This document shows positions 18,606 through 28,050 of a stretch of DNA of 64,000 nucleotides, one piece after another. This DNA comes from Dickeya dianthicola NCPPB 453. GTDB taxonomy: Bacteria; Pseudomonadota; Gammaproteobacteria; Enterobacterales; Enterobacteriaceae. The number at the start of each line of letters is the position of its first letter. Within the stretch, counting starts at the first letter, position 1. The translations under genes were made by a program, and so were the position numbers. The stretch spans positions 3,765,926-3,829,925 of the forward strand of contig NZ_CM001841.1 in the NCBI RefSeq assembly GCF_000365305.1. Direction: 5' to 3'. The notes under the pieces were generated by a model. That model saw nothing but the letters and a program-made list of their open reading frames with translations, was not told where the DNA came from and did not search any database.

Positions 18606-19025
18606 GTGGATAACGATAATGCGTTTCTCGGCACCGGCTGGGGGTTCCCGCCGCAGTTTGACGCCGCCGCTCAAAGCATCGGCATGGTGAGCGGCGGCGA
18701 AGACGTCCGGCAAAGTCTGGCGCTGCTGCTCTCCACCCGCCCCGGCGAGCGCATCATGGCGCCGGAATACGGTTGTGATATTCAGGGCATGGTGTTTGAA
18801 GACCTCACCCTTTCCACCCTCACCGACATGAAAGCCCGCATCGAACAGGCCATCCTGTTTTTCGAGCCGCGCATCCGGTTACAGACCATCACCATCGACA
18901 ACGACCAGTCAATCGACGGCAAACTGTTGATTCATCTCGACTACACCCTGATCGCCACCAATACCCGCAGCAACATGGTGTACCCGTTCTATCTGCGGGA
19001 AGGCACGCTGGTGACGACGCCATGA
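18606..19025 (+). CDS. eCIS baseplate wedge protein (gp25-like, Pvc9)
   Basis: A 139-residue gp25/GPW-family protein that nucleates sheath polymerisation at the baseplate. Typical sequence is LGTGWGFPPQFD at the start, VRQSLALLLSTRPGERIMAPEYG in the middle and a C-terminal sheet. The start is GTG, supported by a near-perfect AGGAGG five bases upstream and overlap with the end of the PAAR gene. Confidence 0.95.
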   Translation: MDNDNAFLGTGWGFPPQFDAAAQSIGMVSGGEDVRQSLALLLSTRPGERIMAPEYGCDIQGMVFEDLTLSTLTDMKARIEQAILFFEPRIRLQTITIDNDQSIDGKLLIHLDYTLIATNTRSNMVYPFYLREGTLVTTP

Positions 19026-19094
19026 CGCGCCCTGTCATACCGGGCTGCGCCCGTTCATCCGCGACTGAAAACCCTTAACAGAGGTGCGCTGCTC

Positions 19095-22000
19095 ATGGCT
19101 ATCATCTGGAATACCCCGCTGCCGCCCCCGGCCGTCTCGCAGCAACAGCGCCTGCCGCCGGCGTTGGAAGACGACGCGTTCCTGGCGGATGAGATGTCGT
19201 TTGAAACGCTGCTGGTGCTGGCCAGCGACATCGCCGCGCAGTTGTCATTTGACCGCGGCGACGCCGCGCCGTTGTCATTCGAGCACAGCGCCACAGCGCC
19301 GCAGGGCAACTGGCAGCCGCTGTTCGCCAAAAGTGAAGTCACCGGCATGGCGATTATCCTGTCGTTCGATGCCGCGCTGGAACAACACCGTTTTCGGCAG
19401 TCGCAGTCGCGCGGCATGGGTAACACGCTGGCGTACCTGATTGCCCTCTACGCCAATCTGGATCGGTGGTATCGCGCCTTTATTCCCGTCCAGACCGCCA
19501 GCGCCGACCACATCAAACTGACCATCCAGACGGTACTGCAAGCGCAGTTGGTGCGGCCGTTCCAGTACGTGGTGATTCTGGCGCAGGCGCTGGACGGCTA
19601 CCGCCCGTCGCTGCTGGCCGACCCGCGCCTGCAAACCCTCGACCCGCTGTGGGGGATTCATTACGACAACGGCCGCTTTATCGCCAGCGAACAGCAACAG
19701 TTGCTGCAACAGCAGTTGCCGGCCATTTCGGTGCTGGAACAGCAGTTACAGCTCTGTTTTTCCGCCGCCGTCAACGCCGTCAGCCAGCTCCAGGCAGACG
19801 GCCGCCGCCGGTTGCAACAGGCGCTGTCTCACGCCGATCACGCCCCGGAAGTCGCGCTGTACCTGACCTTCCTACAGCTATTCGCCAGAGCGCAGGCCCG
19901 GCTCAACCGCTTCACCGAACGCCACCTCGACTTTTACTACCGTCAGGTGCTCCGGCAGCAGCCGCAACCGCTCACGGCTGATGCGGTGTTCCTGAAACTG
20001 ACGCCGGACAACGGGCTGACCACGCCGCTATCGCTGGAGCGCGGCATGGTCTTCAGCGCCGGGCAGGACGCCCGTTTGCGCGACATCCTCTATCGCAGCG
20101 AGCAGTCGCTGCGGGTTAGCGACGCCGAGGTCAAACGGGTGTATTCGCTGCTGCTCAAGCGCGATCCGTTGATGTCGCCGGAACGGGAGCTGGATTTCGT
20201 CACCGCCATCCACAGCGACAACCTGTGGCCGCAGCCCAGCGACCCGCCCCGCTCCCGCACGCTGCTGACGCTGTTTGGCGAAACGCCGGCCTTGCAGCGC
20301 AACCACCCACCGTCGGCGCCGGGCCTTGCCATCATCGACCCGGTGCTGTACCTGCCGGAAGGGCGGCGGCGGGTCAGCCTGACCGTCAATCTGCACGAGG
20401 CGGAACGGCCGCATCTGGCGCAGCAGCTGTACCGACTCAGGGATGCCCCTTACCCGGCGGTATTGCGAAAGCGGCTGACCACCCTGCTGCTGACGCTGGC
20501 ACAGACGCTGACGCCGCTGCTGCCCGACGACGACGCGCCCGCCGTCATCGCCGCGCTGGTCGATGCGTTGACGCCCCGCCAATTGCAGGCGCTGCAGCAC
20601 AGCCGCGACGATGAGGCCATCGGCCTGCTGTACAAATATTTCTTGCTTGGCGTACTGAACCAGACCCACGAACCGACGCGCGGTTGCCGTGTGCTGGGGC
20701 ACCTGTTCAGCCGCCAGACCCTGAGCCGCGCCGACTGGCTGACTGACGATGAACAGCGGTTGATTGTGGCGAAAAGCCGCCAGTTGCTGCCCGCCGACAG
20801 CCAACCGCTGCTGGCGGCGCTGCTGAACGGCGACCGGCTGGTCAATTTTTACCGCCTCTACAGCGAGCTGTTTACGCTGCGCATCAGCACCGAAAGCGGC
20901 TGGCAAACCATCGCCTCTTACCGTATCCACCCTTTGGGCGCGGACGACGACGGCCCGTACGGCTTTCGGCTCAGCTTTACCCTGTCGCCCGGCTTCGGGG
21001 CGGTCATCCCCTGCGATCCGGCCATTCATGGCGAACGGTGGCATTACCGCGCGCCGGCGCTGCAACTGGACATGAAGCCGGAAACGCCGTTTTTTCCCTA
21101 CTCGGTGTTCCGCGATTTCGTGCTGGGTCCGTTGGTCCTCGCCACGCGGGTATCCGGCGTGCGGACGTTCCAGATAGACACCACCGACGGGCCCGTCGAC
21201 GTCGGCAAAACCTTTTATCCGTTCGGCGCGCAGCCAACCGGGCAGCCGTCGCTGACCCTCGCCAGCGACGAGCTTGCCCAAAAACCGGTGCAGGACCTCA
21301 CGCTGACGATCGACTGGGCGAACCTGCCGGGCGGCAGCGACGGCTTTCGCCAGCATTATCAGGGTTATCCCGGCGACTACGCTAACCGCCGTTTCCGGGC
21401 GCAGCTATCCGTGTTGCGCGAAGGCGAGTGGAAGGCGGTCGGCGGCCCGTTTGCGCTGTTCGCCAGCGAACCGGGCAGCGATCGGCTGCGCCCCGACAGA
21501 CACATTCAGGCCGACCTGAAGCAGGATTTTCAGCCTGTCCGCCCCGCTGGCGACGCTGGGGCGTTCCGCGTCGCCAGCGCCAGCCGCAGCGGGTTGATTC
21601 GCCTGTCGCTGTGCGAGCCGGAACAGGGTTTCGGCCATCATCAGTACGGCACGCTGCTCAGCCAGACGCTGATGCACAACGCCCGACGCCGCAAACCGCT
21701 GCCGCTTCCCAATCCGCCCTATACCCCGGCGATCAGCCGGCTGACGCTGGGCTACCGGGCCTGCACCCGGATCCATCCGGGTCACGCCGCTCATGAACCG
21801 GCGCCGGACAGCCATCTTCTGCATCTGCATCCGTTCGGTCATGAGGTGCTGTACCCGGCGGCCGACAGCGGCGGGGATACCCGCCCCGTCGCCTTTTTCC
21901 CGCGCTATGACGACGACGGCAACCTGTTCATCGGGCTACAGGCGTCGTCACTCGGCGGCCCGCTGAACCTGTTCTTCCAGCTCGACGATCAGGCCGCGCC

Positions 22001-23216
22001 CACCGCCATCCGCCACCGTCAGGCGTTCCAGTGGCGTTATCTGGTCGACAACGACTGGCGCGTGCTGCCGCCGCATCAGGTGATCGCCGACACCACCTAC
22101 GGCTTTATCACCTCCGGCATCGTCACGTTGGATATCCCGCCGGAGATCAACGACCGGCACACCGTGATGCCGGACCGGCTCTACTGGCTGCGGGCCAGCA
22201 CCCGGCAGGGCATCGGCGAGTACGCCAGTTGCCTGCACGTCGCCACCCACGTGGTGCGCGCCGTCCGCCAGCGGCCCGACGGACCGGAACCGGACGACGA
22301 GCCGACGCCGCCTGCTGCGGCGTCCGGCTGGCGCGCGCTCAGCCCACCGGCCGGGCTGGGGGCCATCAGCCTGATGATGCCGGCGGACGGCGGCGCAGCG
22401 CGGGAATCCACCCGGCAGTTCCGGCAACGGCTGAGCGAACAATTGCGCCACAAAGGGCGGGCGTTAACCGGCTGGGACTACGAGCGGTTGGTGCTGCAAC
22501 ACTTCCCCGATATCGACCAGGCGCGCTGTTTTCCGCATACCCGCTTCGGCATGCCGGGCTGCCATCCGGGGCAGGTGCTGCTGCTGGTGCGCCAGCGCCA
22601 TCCCGCCTGTCGGCATCAGCCGTGCGAACCGCTGCACGCCAGCGCCGTGCTGCTGCACCGGATACAAACCTGGCTACAGACGGTCGCGCCGCCGGGCGCC
22701 GCCATAACGGTGCGCTCGCCGGTGTACGAAAAAGTTCAGGTGCGCTGTAGCGTCGCCTTCCAGCCGGGGCACCATCCGGGGCGGGCGTTGCGCCGGTTGA
22801 ACCGGGATATCTCCGCCTATCTCTGCCCGTGGCGCGAAGAAAGCCTCAATTCAGGGTTCGGCGCCGGCATGGCGCTGCGGCAAATCGAAGCGTTTATCGC
22901 GCATCTGGATTACGTGCGTTTCGTGACCGGCTTTTCGCTGATCACCCTCCGTCAGGCCGGCCTCAGCCAGACCGACGGTCAGACGCGGCGCTGGCGACTG
23001 ACCGACAGCGCCGCGCCGGCGCTGCAAGACCAAACCGGCGATCCCGCCGTAAACAGCCTGAATCTGACCGGGCTAACTCCGCGCTATCCCTGGAATATTA
23101 TCCTGCCGGTTGAGCAACATGATCTGCGGCTCAGCCCAGACCTCAGGCCGCGCCCGCCGCAAGCCATCGGCATCGGCGACCTGATCATCGGCGACAGCTT
23201 CATCACCGTCCGTTAG
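19095..23216 (+). CDS. Large eCIS baseplate protein (gp6/gpJ-like, Pvc11)
   Basis: A 1373-residue protein placed and sized like Afp11/Pvc11, the main baseplate wedge. The N-terminal two thirds are hard to assign. The C-terminal ~300 residues contain a baseplate J-like segment (ESTRQFRQRLSEQLRHKGRALTGWDYERLVLQHFPDI; VYEKVQVRCSVAFQPG; LNRDISAYLCPWREE). A GAGGTG-type site precedes the ATG. It is GC-rich and uninterrupted. Confidence 0.9.
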   Translation: MAIIWNTPLPPPAVSQQQRLPPALEDDAFLADEMSFETLLVLASDIAAQLSFDRGDAAPLSFEHSATAPQGNWQPLFAKSEVTGMAIILSFDAALEQHRFRQSQSRGMGNTLAYLIALYANLDRWYRAFIPVQTASADHIKLTIQTVLQAQLVRPFQYVVILAQALDGYRPSLLADPRLQTLDPLWGIHYDNGRFIASEQQQLLQQQLPAISVLEQQLQLCFSAAVNAVSQLQADGRRRLQQALSHADHAPEVALYLTFLQLFARAQARLNRFTERHLDFYYRQVLRQQPQPLTADAVFLKLTPDNGLTTPLSLERGMVFSAGQDARLRDILYRSEQSLRVSDAEVKRVYSLLLKRDPLMSPERELDFVTAIHSDNLWPQPSDPPRSRTLLTLFGETPALQRNHPPSAPGLAIIDPVLYLPEGRRRVSLTVNLHEAERPHLAQQLYRLRDAPYPAVLRKRLTTLLLTLAQTLTPLLPDDDAPAVIAALVDALTPRQLQALQHSRDDEAIGLLYKYFLLGVLNQTHEPTRGCRVLGHLFSRQTLSRADWLTDDEQRLIVAKSRQLLPADSQPLLAALLNGDRLVNFYRLYSELFTLRISTESGWQTIASYRIHPLGADDDGPYGFRLSFTLSPGFGAVIPCDPAIHGERWHYRAPALQLDMKPETPFFPYSVFRDFVLGPLVLATRVSGVRTFQIDTTDGPVDVGKTFYPFGAQPTGQPSLTLASDELAQKPVQDLTLTIDWANLPGGSDGFRQHYQGYPGDYANRRFRAQLSVLREGEWKAVGGPFALFASEPGSDRLRPDRHIQADLKQDFQPVRPAGDAGAFRVASASRSGLIRLSLCEPEQGFGHHQYGTLLSQTLMHNARRRKPLPLPNPPYTPAISRLTLGYRACTRIHPGHAAHEPAPDSHLLHLHPFGHEVLYPAADSGGDTRPVAFFPRYDDDGNLFIGLQASSLGGPLNLFFQLDDQAAPTAIRHRQAFQWRYLVDNDWRVLPPHQVIADTTYGFITSGIVTLDIPPEINDRHTVMPDRLYWLRASTRQGIGEYASCLHVATHVVRAVRQRPDGPEPDDEPTPPAAASGWRALSPPAGLGAISLMMPADGGAARESTRQFRQRLSEQLRHKGRALTGWDYERLVLQHFPDIDQARCFPHTRFGMPGCHPGQVLLLVRQRHPACRHQPCEPLHASAVLLHRIQTWLQTVAPPGAAITVRSPVYEKVQVRCSVAFQPGHHPGRALRRLNRDISAYLCPWREESLNSGFGAGMALRQIEAFIAHLDYVRFVTGFSLITLRQAGLSQTDGQTRRWRLTDSAAPALQDQTGDPAVNSLNLTGLTPRYPWNIILPVEQHDLRLSPDLRPRPPQAIGIGDLIIGDSFITVR

Positions 23217-23241
23217 TCGGTCGCCAAAACACGCCCGGCGC

Positions 23242-23315
23242 GGCGACATGAGGGTAACGGAGAGATGAGGAGCAACCGTGACATGAGGAGCAATCGCGAC
23301 ATGAGGAGTATGTGA
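23242..23315. repeat. Degenerate ~18-bp tandem repeat duplicating a ribosome-binding site
   Basis: Units of the form CATGAGGAGCAATCGCGA recur three to four times just upstream of the GTG start at 23316, so several GAGGAG motifs are present. Only the last is correctly spaced. Confidence 0.65.
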
Positions 23316-24143
23316 GTGGCAAAACGAAATCGCAGCACCTTGAAAAACTATTTCCGTCAGGGCGCCATGCCGTCCGCCGAGCATTTTTCCGACCTGATCG
23401 ATTCGTCAATTAACAAAATCGAGGAAGGGTTCGATAAAACGCCGGAACAGGGGTTGAAGATCGCCGCGCTCGATACCCACGCCAGACTGATGACGTTTTA
23501 CCGCGACAGCGACCCGACCCGGGCGTTGTGGTCGGTCAGTCTGCAACCAGACAGCGACCTGCTGCGGGTCAACCGCCACGCCGGCGACGGGCAGGACGCC
23601 ATCGCCGACGCCGAGCCGTTGCTGACGTTCACCCCCGACGGTCGGGCCGGCATCAACACCAGCACGCCGCGCCACACGCTGGAGGTGAACGGGGTGATCG
23701 GCGCACAAGGGCGCGCCGGCGCGCAATGGGCGGACCGCCTGCCCGCCGACGGCGACTGGCACGATCTGACGCCGACGCTGGAAGGGTGCCAGGCCTTTGA
23801 GGTGGTGGCGGGCGTCGGCATCCGCCACTCCGGGCGCTACGCGCTGATCCACGCCATCGCGCTGAATACCTGCGCGCCGAGCGGTTTTTGGTTCAATTTT
23901 TTCAACCGCAAAAATCGCATCAGCGCCCGCCACGCCTATTACCATTCGCGCGCCGACAAGCTGACGCTGCGCTGGCTGCGGGACGACACGCCAGCCGGCG
24001 GCCACGACGGCATTCGTCCCTACCGGTTGCAGATCCGCACCCACACCAGTTACGGCGACGGCATCATGATTCGCTATCACCTCACCCAGTTGTGGCATGA
24101 CGCCTACATGCACCACAGCCTGCTGCCGGCAGACGAGGAGTGA
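23316..24143 (+). CDS. eCIS fibre-like or accessory protein
   Basis: A 275-residue protein with a GTG start. The N-terminal helix (LKNYFRQGAMPSAEHFSDLIDSSINKIEEGF) is of a kind seen in eCIS-associated proteins. It is followed by a head with DGRAGINTSTPRHTLEVNGVIGAQGR, resembling trimeric fibre/adhesin shaft sequence, and a C-terminal globular domain. It occupies the place where a receptor-binding tail fibre (Pvc13) might be expected. That role is inferred from layout only. Confidence 0.6.
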   Translation: MAKRNRSTLKNYFRQGAMPSAEHFSDLIDSSINKIEEGFDKTPEQGLKIAALDTHARLMTFYRDSDPTRALWSVSLQPDSDLLRVNRHAGDGQDAIADAEPLLTFTPDGRAGINTSTPRHTLEVNGVIGAQGRAGAQWADRLPADGDWHDLTPTLEGCQAFEVVAGVGIRHSGRYALIHAIALNTCAPSGFWFNFFNRKNRISARHAYYHSRADKLTLRWLRDDTPAGGHDGIRPYRLQIRTHTSYGDGIMIRYHLTQLWHDAYMHHSLLPADEE

Positions 24144-24145
24144 AC

Positions 24146-26707
24146 ATGACGTCGCCGTCGTTTATTCCAAGGCAAACGCCCCATGACGACCCTGACAGCG
24201 TCGCCAACCTGCTGCGCGCGGGGCTGGCGCAGGTTCAGCAGCTCAGCGGCAACCGCTGGACCGACTACAACCTCCACGATCCCGGCGTCACCCTGCTGGA
24301 GCTGCTGTGTTTCGCCCTCACCGACCTGATTTACCGCACCGATTTTGAGGTCGCCGACTACCTGACGCAGCCGGACGGGCGTCTCGACTTCACCGCGCAG
24401 GGGCTGATGCTGCCGGAGCAAATTTTCCCGCCCCGCCCCTGCACCCGGCAGGATTATCAGCAGACGCTGCTGGACGCGATGGCCGAGGTGGAACAGGCGT
24501 GGGTTACGCCGGACGGTCAGGGGCGCTACCATATCGACCTGCTGCTGACCGAGGCGGCGCGTCAGCGTTGCGACCACCACCCGGCGCTGCGCGACGACAT
24601 TGTCGATGCGGCGGCGCATCTCTACCACCGCGCCCGCAATCTGGGCGAAGACCTCGCCGGGGTCCGCCTCATCGACAACCACGGGCTGCGGCTGCACGCC
24701 GATATCGAGCTGCACGATTACAATAACGCCAACAATCTGTTCAATAACGCCAACAATCTGCACGATAACGCCGACAACCTGGCGGCCGAAATCTACTTTC
24801 AGGCCGAACAATGGATCCGGGGCGGCGATACCGACGACCCTATCGATAACGACGCCGACAGCCACACCGATAACGCTCTCGATAACGACGTCGATAACCA
24901 CATCGATAACCACACCGGTACGCCGGGCGACGAGCGCGTTGCCGCCGTCAGGCCGCTCTCGGCGCTCTATACCCGGTTGATCAATATCGACGGCGTCGGC
25001 CACATCCGGCAGTTGCGGCTGATCCCGCAGCTCAGTCGGGACGACGATCCCGATAACGCGCCGGACCACTTCAGCCCCGGCGACTGGATTCTGCTGCCGA
25101 AAAAGCACGATGACATCGACCTCACGCTGACCCATCAGGGCCACCCGCTGGCGATTGATTTCAGCGCCATGAGCATCCAGCTGGTACGGCGTGAGGCGCA
25201 AAACGGCACGCTGCGCGAACAAATCCGCCGCCAGACCGCCACCCTCATCCCGCCGCCGCACGGCACCTGGCGCGCGCTGGCGGATTACCGGTCGATCCAA
25301 TCGCTGTTCCCCGGCGTCTATCGGCTGGACGCGCCACGCGTCCCGGCCGCGCTGAACCGGCAGGAACAGGCGCAGGTACAGCAATTTCGCGGCTATCTGC
25401 TGCTGTTTGAACAGCTGATGGCCAACTTTTGCGCCAATCTGGCTAACCTGCGCGAGCTGTTTTCTCCCGCCACCGACAGCGGGCGCAGTTACGCCTTCGG
25501 CCTGCTGGGCGACGAGCAGTTCCGCGGGGTGGATGACCTGTATCCCGACGACGCGGCGGCGCGTTTTCATCACCTGCTGGCCGACATCGACCACTACCCG
25601 GACCGCAAAGGACGGCTGCTCGACTATCTGCTGGCGTTATACGGCGAAACGCTGGACGCCCGGTTGTGGCGTCAGCCGGGCGAGGTGTTGGATGATCGCG
25701 GACAGGGCCACCGGCAGCTTGAATACCCGCGCCGGTTTATCCAGTCCATCGACCGCCTGACCCGCGATCGCGGCGCCGGTTTCAACACCCGCCGGCCGAT
25801 GACCGAACGGGAAAACCGGGGCGGGTTCGCCGACCGGGTGGCGCTGCTGCTCGGCATGGACGACGCCGATGCCTGGCCCTATAGCCAGACGCTGGCCCGG
25901 CAGGGGTGGCAGTTGCTGGCCGACGACGCCTTCCAGCACAGCGCGGCGGGTCAGTCGCATCTGCAATGGTTGGATCAAGACGCTCTCGACAGTTTGCTGG
26001 ATGTGCCGCTGAACGATGCACCGCCGCCGGGCAGCGCCGAGGCGACGACGACGGCGCACGATGTGCTGGCGCTGCGCCTGCGGCCACTGCCGGTCGCTCT
26101 GCTGCAACGCGGCGTCACGCTGGAGCACTACCGCATTCTGCCGCCCGGCGCCGGCGACAACCGCTATCAGGCGCTGTTCCGGCTGTCGCCGGCGCCGGGC
26201 GTGCAAAACGGGTTATGGCTACATCTGGCCGCCAGCCGCCAGCCGACGCCGCTGGTGCGCGTCGTCAATCAGCTGCGCCGCGAACTTATCCGCCTGAATC
26301 AACGCTGTGAAGGGGTGTACGTGGTGGAACACCTGTTGCTGCGCCCGACGCGCGGCGGCGATGACGGCGACCCGTTTCCCGGCCAGATCAGTCTGATGCT
26401 GCCCGGTTACACCGCCCGCGGCGGCAACCCGGTGTTCCGGGCGCAGGCTGAGGCGCTGATCGCCCGACAGTGCCCGGCGCATCTGCTGCCGCGCTGTTAC
26501 TGGCTCGATATTCACGCCACGGGCGAGTTTGAAACCGCCTGGCTGGCGTGGCTCGACGCCAGACGGGAATCCTCCGGCCAGCCGTCGTGCGACGACGCGG
26601 CCGCCCGGCTGACGGCATTGTTGCAATCGTTGCACGCGCAGGCTCTTTTTTCTCAACCCCCCTTTTCTCCATCACCCTTTCCTCAACCACAAGGACAGGA
26701 CGCATGA
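24146..26707 (+). CDS. eCIS baseplate protein (Pvc12-like)
   Basis: An 853-residue protein. Residues near the start (GNRWTDYNLHDPGVTLLELLCFALTDLIYRT) carry the signature of Afp12/Pvc12 and gpJ-like wedge proteins. The chosen ATG follows GAGGAG; a GTG two codons earlier would overlap the preceding stop. Between about residues 192 and 260 is an Asn/Asp-rich low-complexity insert from 21-bp and 12-bp codon repeats. The end overlaps the next ATG by four bases (ATGA), indicating coupled translation. Confidence 0.82.
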   Translation: MTSPSFIPRQTPHDDPDSVANLLRAGLAQVQQLSGNRWTDYNLHDPGVTLLELLCFALTDLIYRTDFEVADYLTQPDGRLDFTAQGLMLPEQIFPPRPCTRQDYQQTLLDAMAEVEQAWVTPDGQGRYHIDLLLTEAARQRCDHHPALRDDIVDAAAHLYHRARNLGEDLAGVRLIDNHGLRLHADIELHDYNNANNLFNNANNLHDNADNLAAEIYFQAEQWIRGGDTDDPIDNDADSHTDNALDNDVDNHIDNHTGTPGDERVAAVRPLSALYTRLINIDGVGHIRQLRLIPQLSRDDDPDNAPDHFSPGDWILLPKKHDDIDLTLTHQGHPLAIDFSAMSIQLVRREAQNGTLREQIRRQTATLIPPPHGTWRALADYRSIQSLFPGVYRLDAPRVPAALNRQEQAQVQQFRGYLLLFEQLMANFCANLANLRELFSPATDSGRSYAFGLLGDEQFRGVDDLYPDDAAARFHHLLADIDHYPDRKGRLLDYLLALYGETLDARLWRQPGEVLDDRGQGHRQLEYPRRFIQSIDRLTRDRGAGFNTRRPMTERENRGGFADRVALLLGMDDADAWPYSQTLARQGWQLLADDAFQHSAAGQSHLQWLDQDALDSLLDVPLNDAPPPGSAEATTTAHDVLALRLRPLPVALLQRGVTLEHYRILPPGAGDNRYQALFRLSPAPGVQNGLWLHLAASRQPTPLVRVVNQLRRELIRLNQRCEGVYVVEHLLLRPTRGGDDGDPFPGQISLMLPGYTARGGNPVFRAQAEALIARQCPAHLLPRCYWLDIHATGEFETAWLAWLDARRESSGQPSCDDAAARLTALLQSLHAQALFSQPPFSPSPFPQPQGQDA
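24722..24784. repeat. Tandem repeat, 3 x 21 bp, in baseplate gene
   Basis: Three in-frame units of the type AATAACGCCAACAATCTGTTC encode NNANNLF, NNANNLH and DNADNLA. A second degenerate array of GATAAC hexamers follows at about 24841-24915. Confidence 0.85.
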
Positions 26708-28050
26708 CGCAGCCACACCGGATTCACACCGCCAGCCTGACGCTCGACTTTCGCCATGAGTCCGAGGCGGAGCGGTTCGAGCGCGATGCCCCGCGCTTTG
26801 TGCAACAACAGCTGTTGCCGTTGATCGACGCGCTGTTCGACCAGTTTTCGCCGCCCCATCAACTGTGGGTGATCGACCAGTTGAGCTTCGATCTGGGTGC
26901 GCTGCCGGCGTCGGATCTGGAATCAGCGCTGCTGGCGGCGCTACAACGGCAACTGACGGAGGCGCTGCGCGCACGGCCGCCGTCCGCCCCGGTCCCGCCG
27001 CCTGAAAACCGCGACGTCGCTGCCGATGCCGATTTTAATGCTGATATTGATGTTGATGCCGCGGAAATACAGGTGCTGGACGGCGCGGCGGCGCAGTGGC
27101 GTCAGTTGCAGTTTTTCCTGCAACACGGCGTGATACCCTGGCACTATCCCGGCCGGCAAGGCTGGCGACAGGCCGACACCCGCCGCCACTGGCTGGCCGA
27201 TGCCGTGCGCCGGCACCCTACCCCGTTAAACCGGCTGCTGAGCGCCAGCGCCAACCCGGCCGGCCCGATCGCCCGGCTGGTTTCTCAACTGCCGGCCAGC
27301 GCGCTAAACGGCTGGCTGGAGCAGTTAACGCCCGCCTATCAGGACATCGCGCTGCGTTGCCTGGCGGCCCAGCCGGAACCAGAAGCGATGCCTGCCGCGT
27401 TACGGGCGCGGTTGCATCGCCACTGGCACCAGCGTATCCATCAGGCGCTGCGCCAGCGCCGCCTGCAACAGGAACTGCTGCCGGTCTGGGGCACGCTGCT
27501 CGGCGATCAACGCACCCGCTTTCTGCTGGCGCTTTACGCCTGCGGGCAACAGCCCGAGGTGGTGCGCGGCATCGCGCAGGCGGTGGATGACGGCACTTTC
27601 GACGATCTGCTGAGGCTCCTGGCGCCGCAGGCACAACCGTTCATCCAACAGGTGCTCAGGCATCCGGCGTGGTTCCGCCACCCCGACGCCGCCGCGGTTC
27701 CCGCCGACCCGAGCGGCCCGCTGGATCAGCTGCTGCGTGAATTCACTCTGCATTATCTGCTGGTGCAGCGCGGCAGTCAGTTCAACAAGCAGCGCTACAT
27801 GGCCGGGCTGGTCGGCCGCATGGCGGCGCACCACAACATGGAGCGGACCGACCTGCTGCAAACGCTGTATCTGCGGCTGGCGGCATGGCCGGGCGACCAC
27901 GCGCTGAAACAGCCGCTGCTGTCGCTGCTGACCACATTATGGGGGAGAAATAGCATGGGGAGAAATGGCGCCGCGCGCCCGCGCGCTGCCCCGTCTGCCG
28001 GGTATCACGCCGGGCGCTCAGCCGGAACGCCGCCGGCCGGTGGCCGGTGA
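26704..28050 (+). CDS. eCIS tape measure protein, N-terminal fragment (frameshifted)
   Basis: The N-terminal ~415 codons are of the eCIS tape measure type (Pvc14-like; CIS_TMP). The conserved opening is HRIHTASLTLDFRHESEAERFERD ... LLPLIDALFDQFSPP ... IDQLSFDLGALP. It is followed by the FFLQHGVIPWHYPG element and one repeat ending in HYLLVQRGSQFNKQRYMAGLVGRMAAHHNM. At about 27941-27945 a run of five G shifts the frame, and the protein ends 35 codons later in unrelated Arg/Ala/Gly-rich sequence. Removing one G joins it in frame to the next ORF, giving ~1280 residues. Confidence 0.8.
   Translation: MTQPHRIHTASLTLDFRHESEAERFERDAPRFVQQQLLPLIDALFDQFSPPHQLWVIDQLSFDLGALPASDLESALLAALQRQLTEALRARPPSAPVPPPENRDVAADADFNADIDVDAAEIQVLDGAAAQWRQLQFFLQHGVIPWHYPGRQGWRQADTRRHWLADAVRRHPTPLNRLLSASANPAGPIARLVSQLPASALNGWLEQLTPAYQDIALRCLAAQPEPEAMPAALRARLHRHWHQRIHQALRQRRLQQELLPVWGTLLGDQRTRFLLALYACGQQPEVVRGIAQAVDDGTFDDLLRLLAPQAQPFIQQVLRHPAWFRHPDAAAVPADPSGPLDQLLREFTLHYLLVQRGSQFNKQRYMAGLVGRMAAHHNMERTDLLQTLYLRLAAWPGDHALKQPLLSLLTTLWGRNSMGRNGAARPRAAPSAGYHAGRSAGTPPAGGR
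27941..27970. repeat. 15/16-bp tandem repeat at tape measure frameshift
   Basis: TGGGGGAGAAATAGCA is followed by TGGGGAGAAATGGCG. The first unit has five G and the second four. With four G in both, the repeat is two 15-bp units and the tape measure reading frame continues. Confidence 0.8.
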
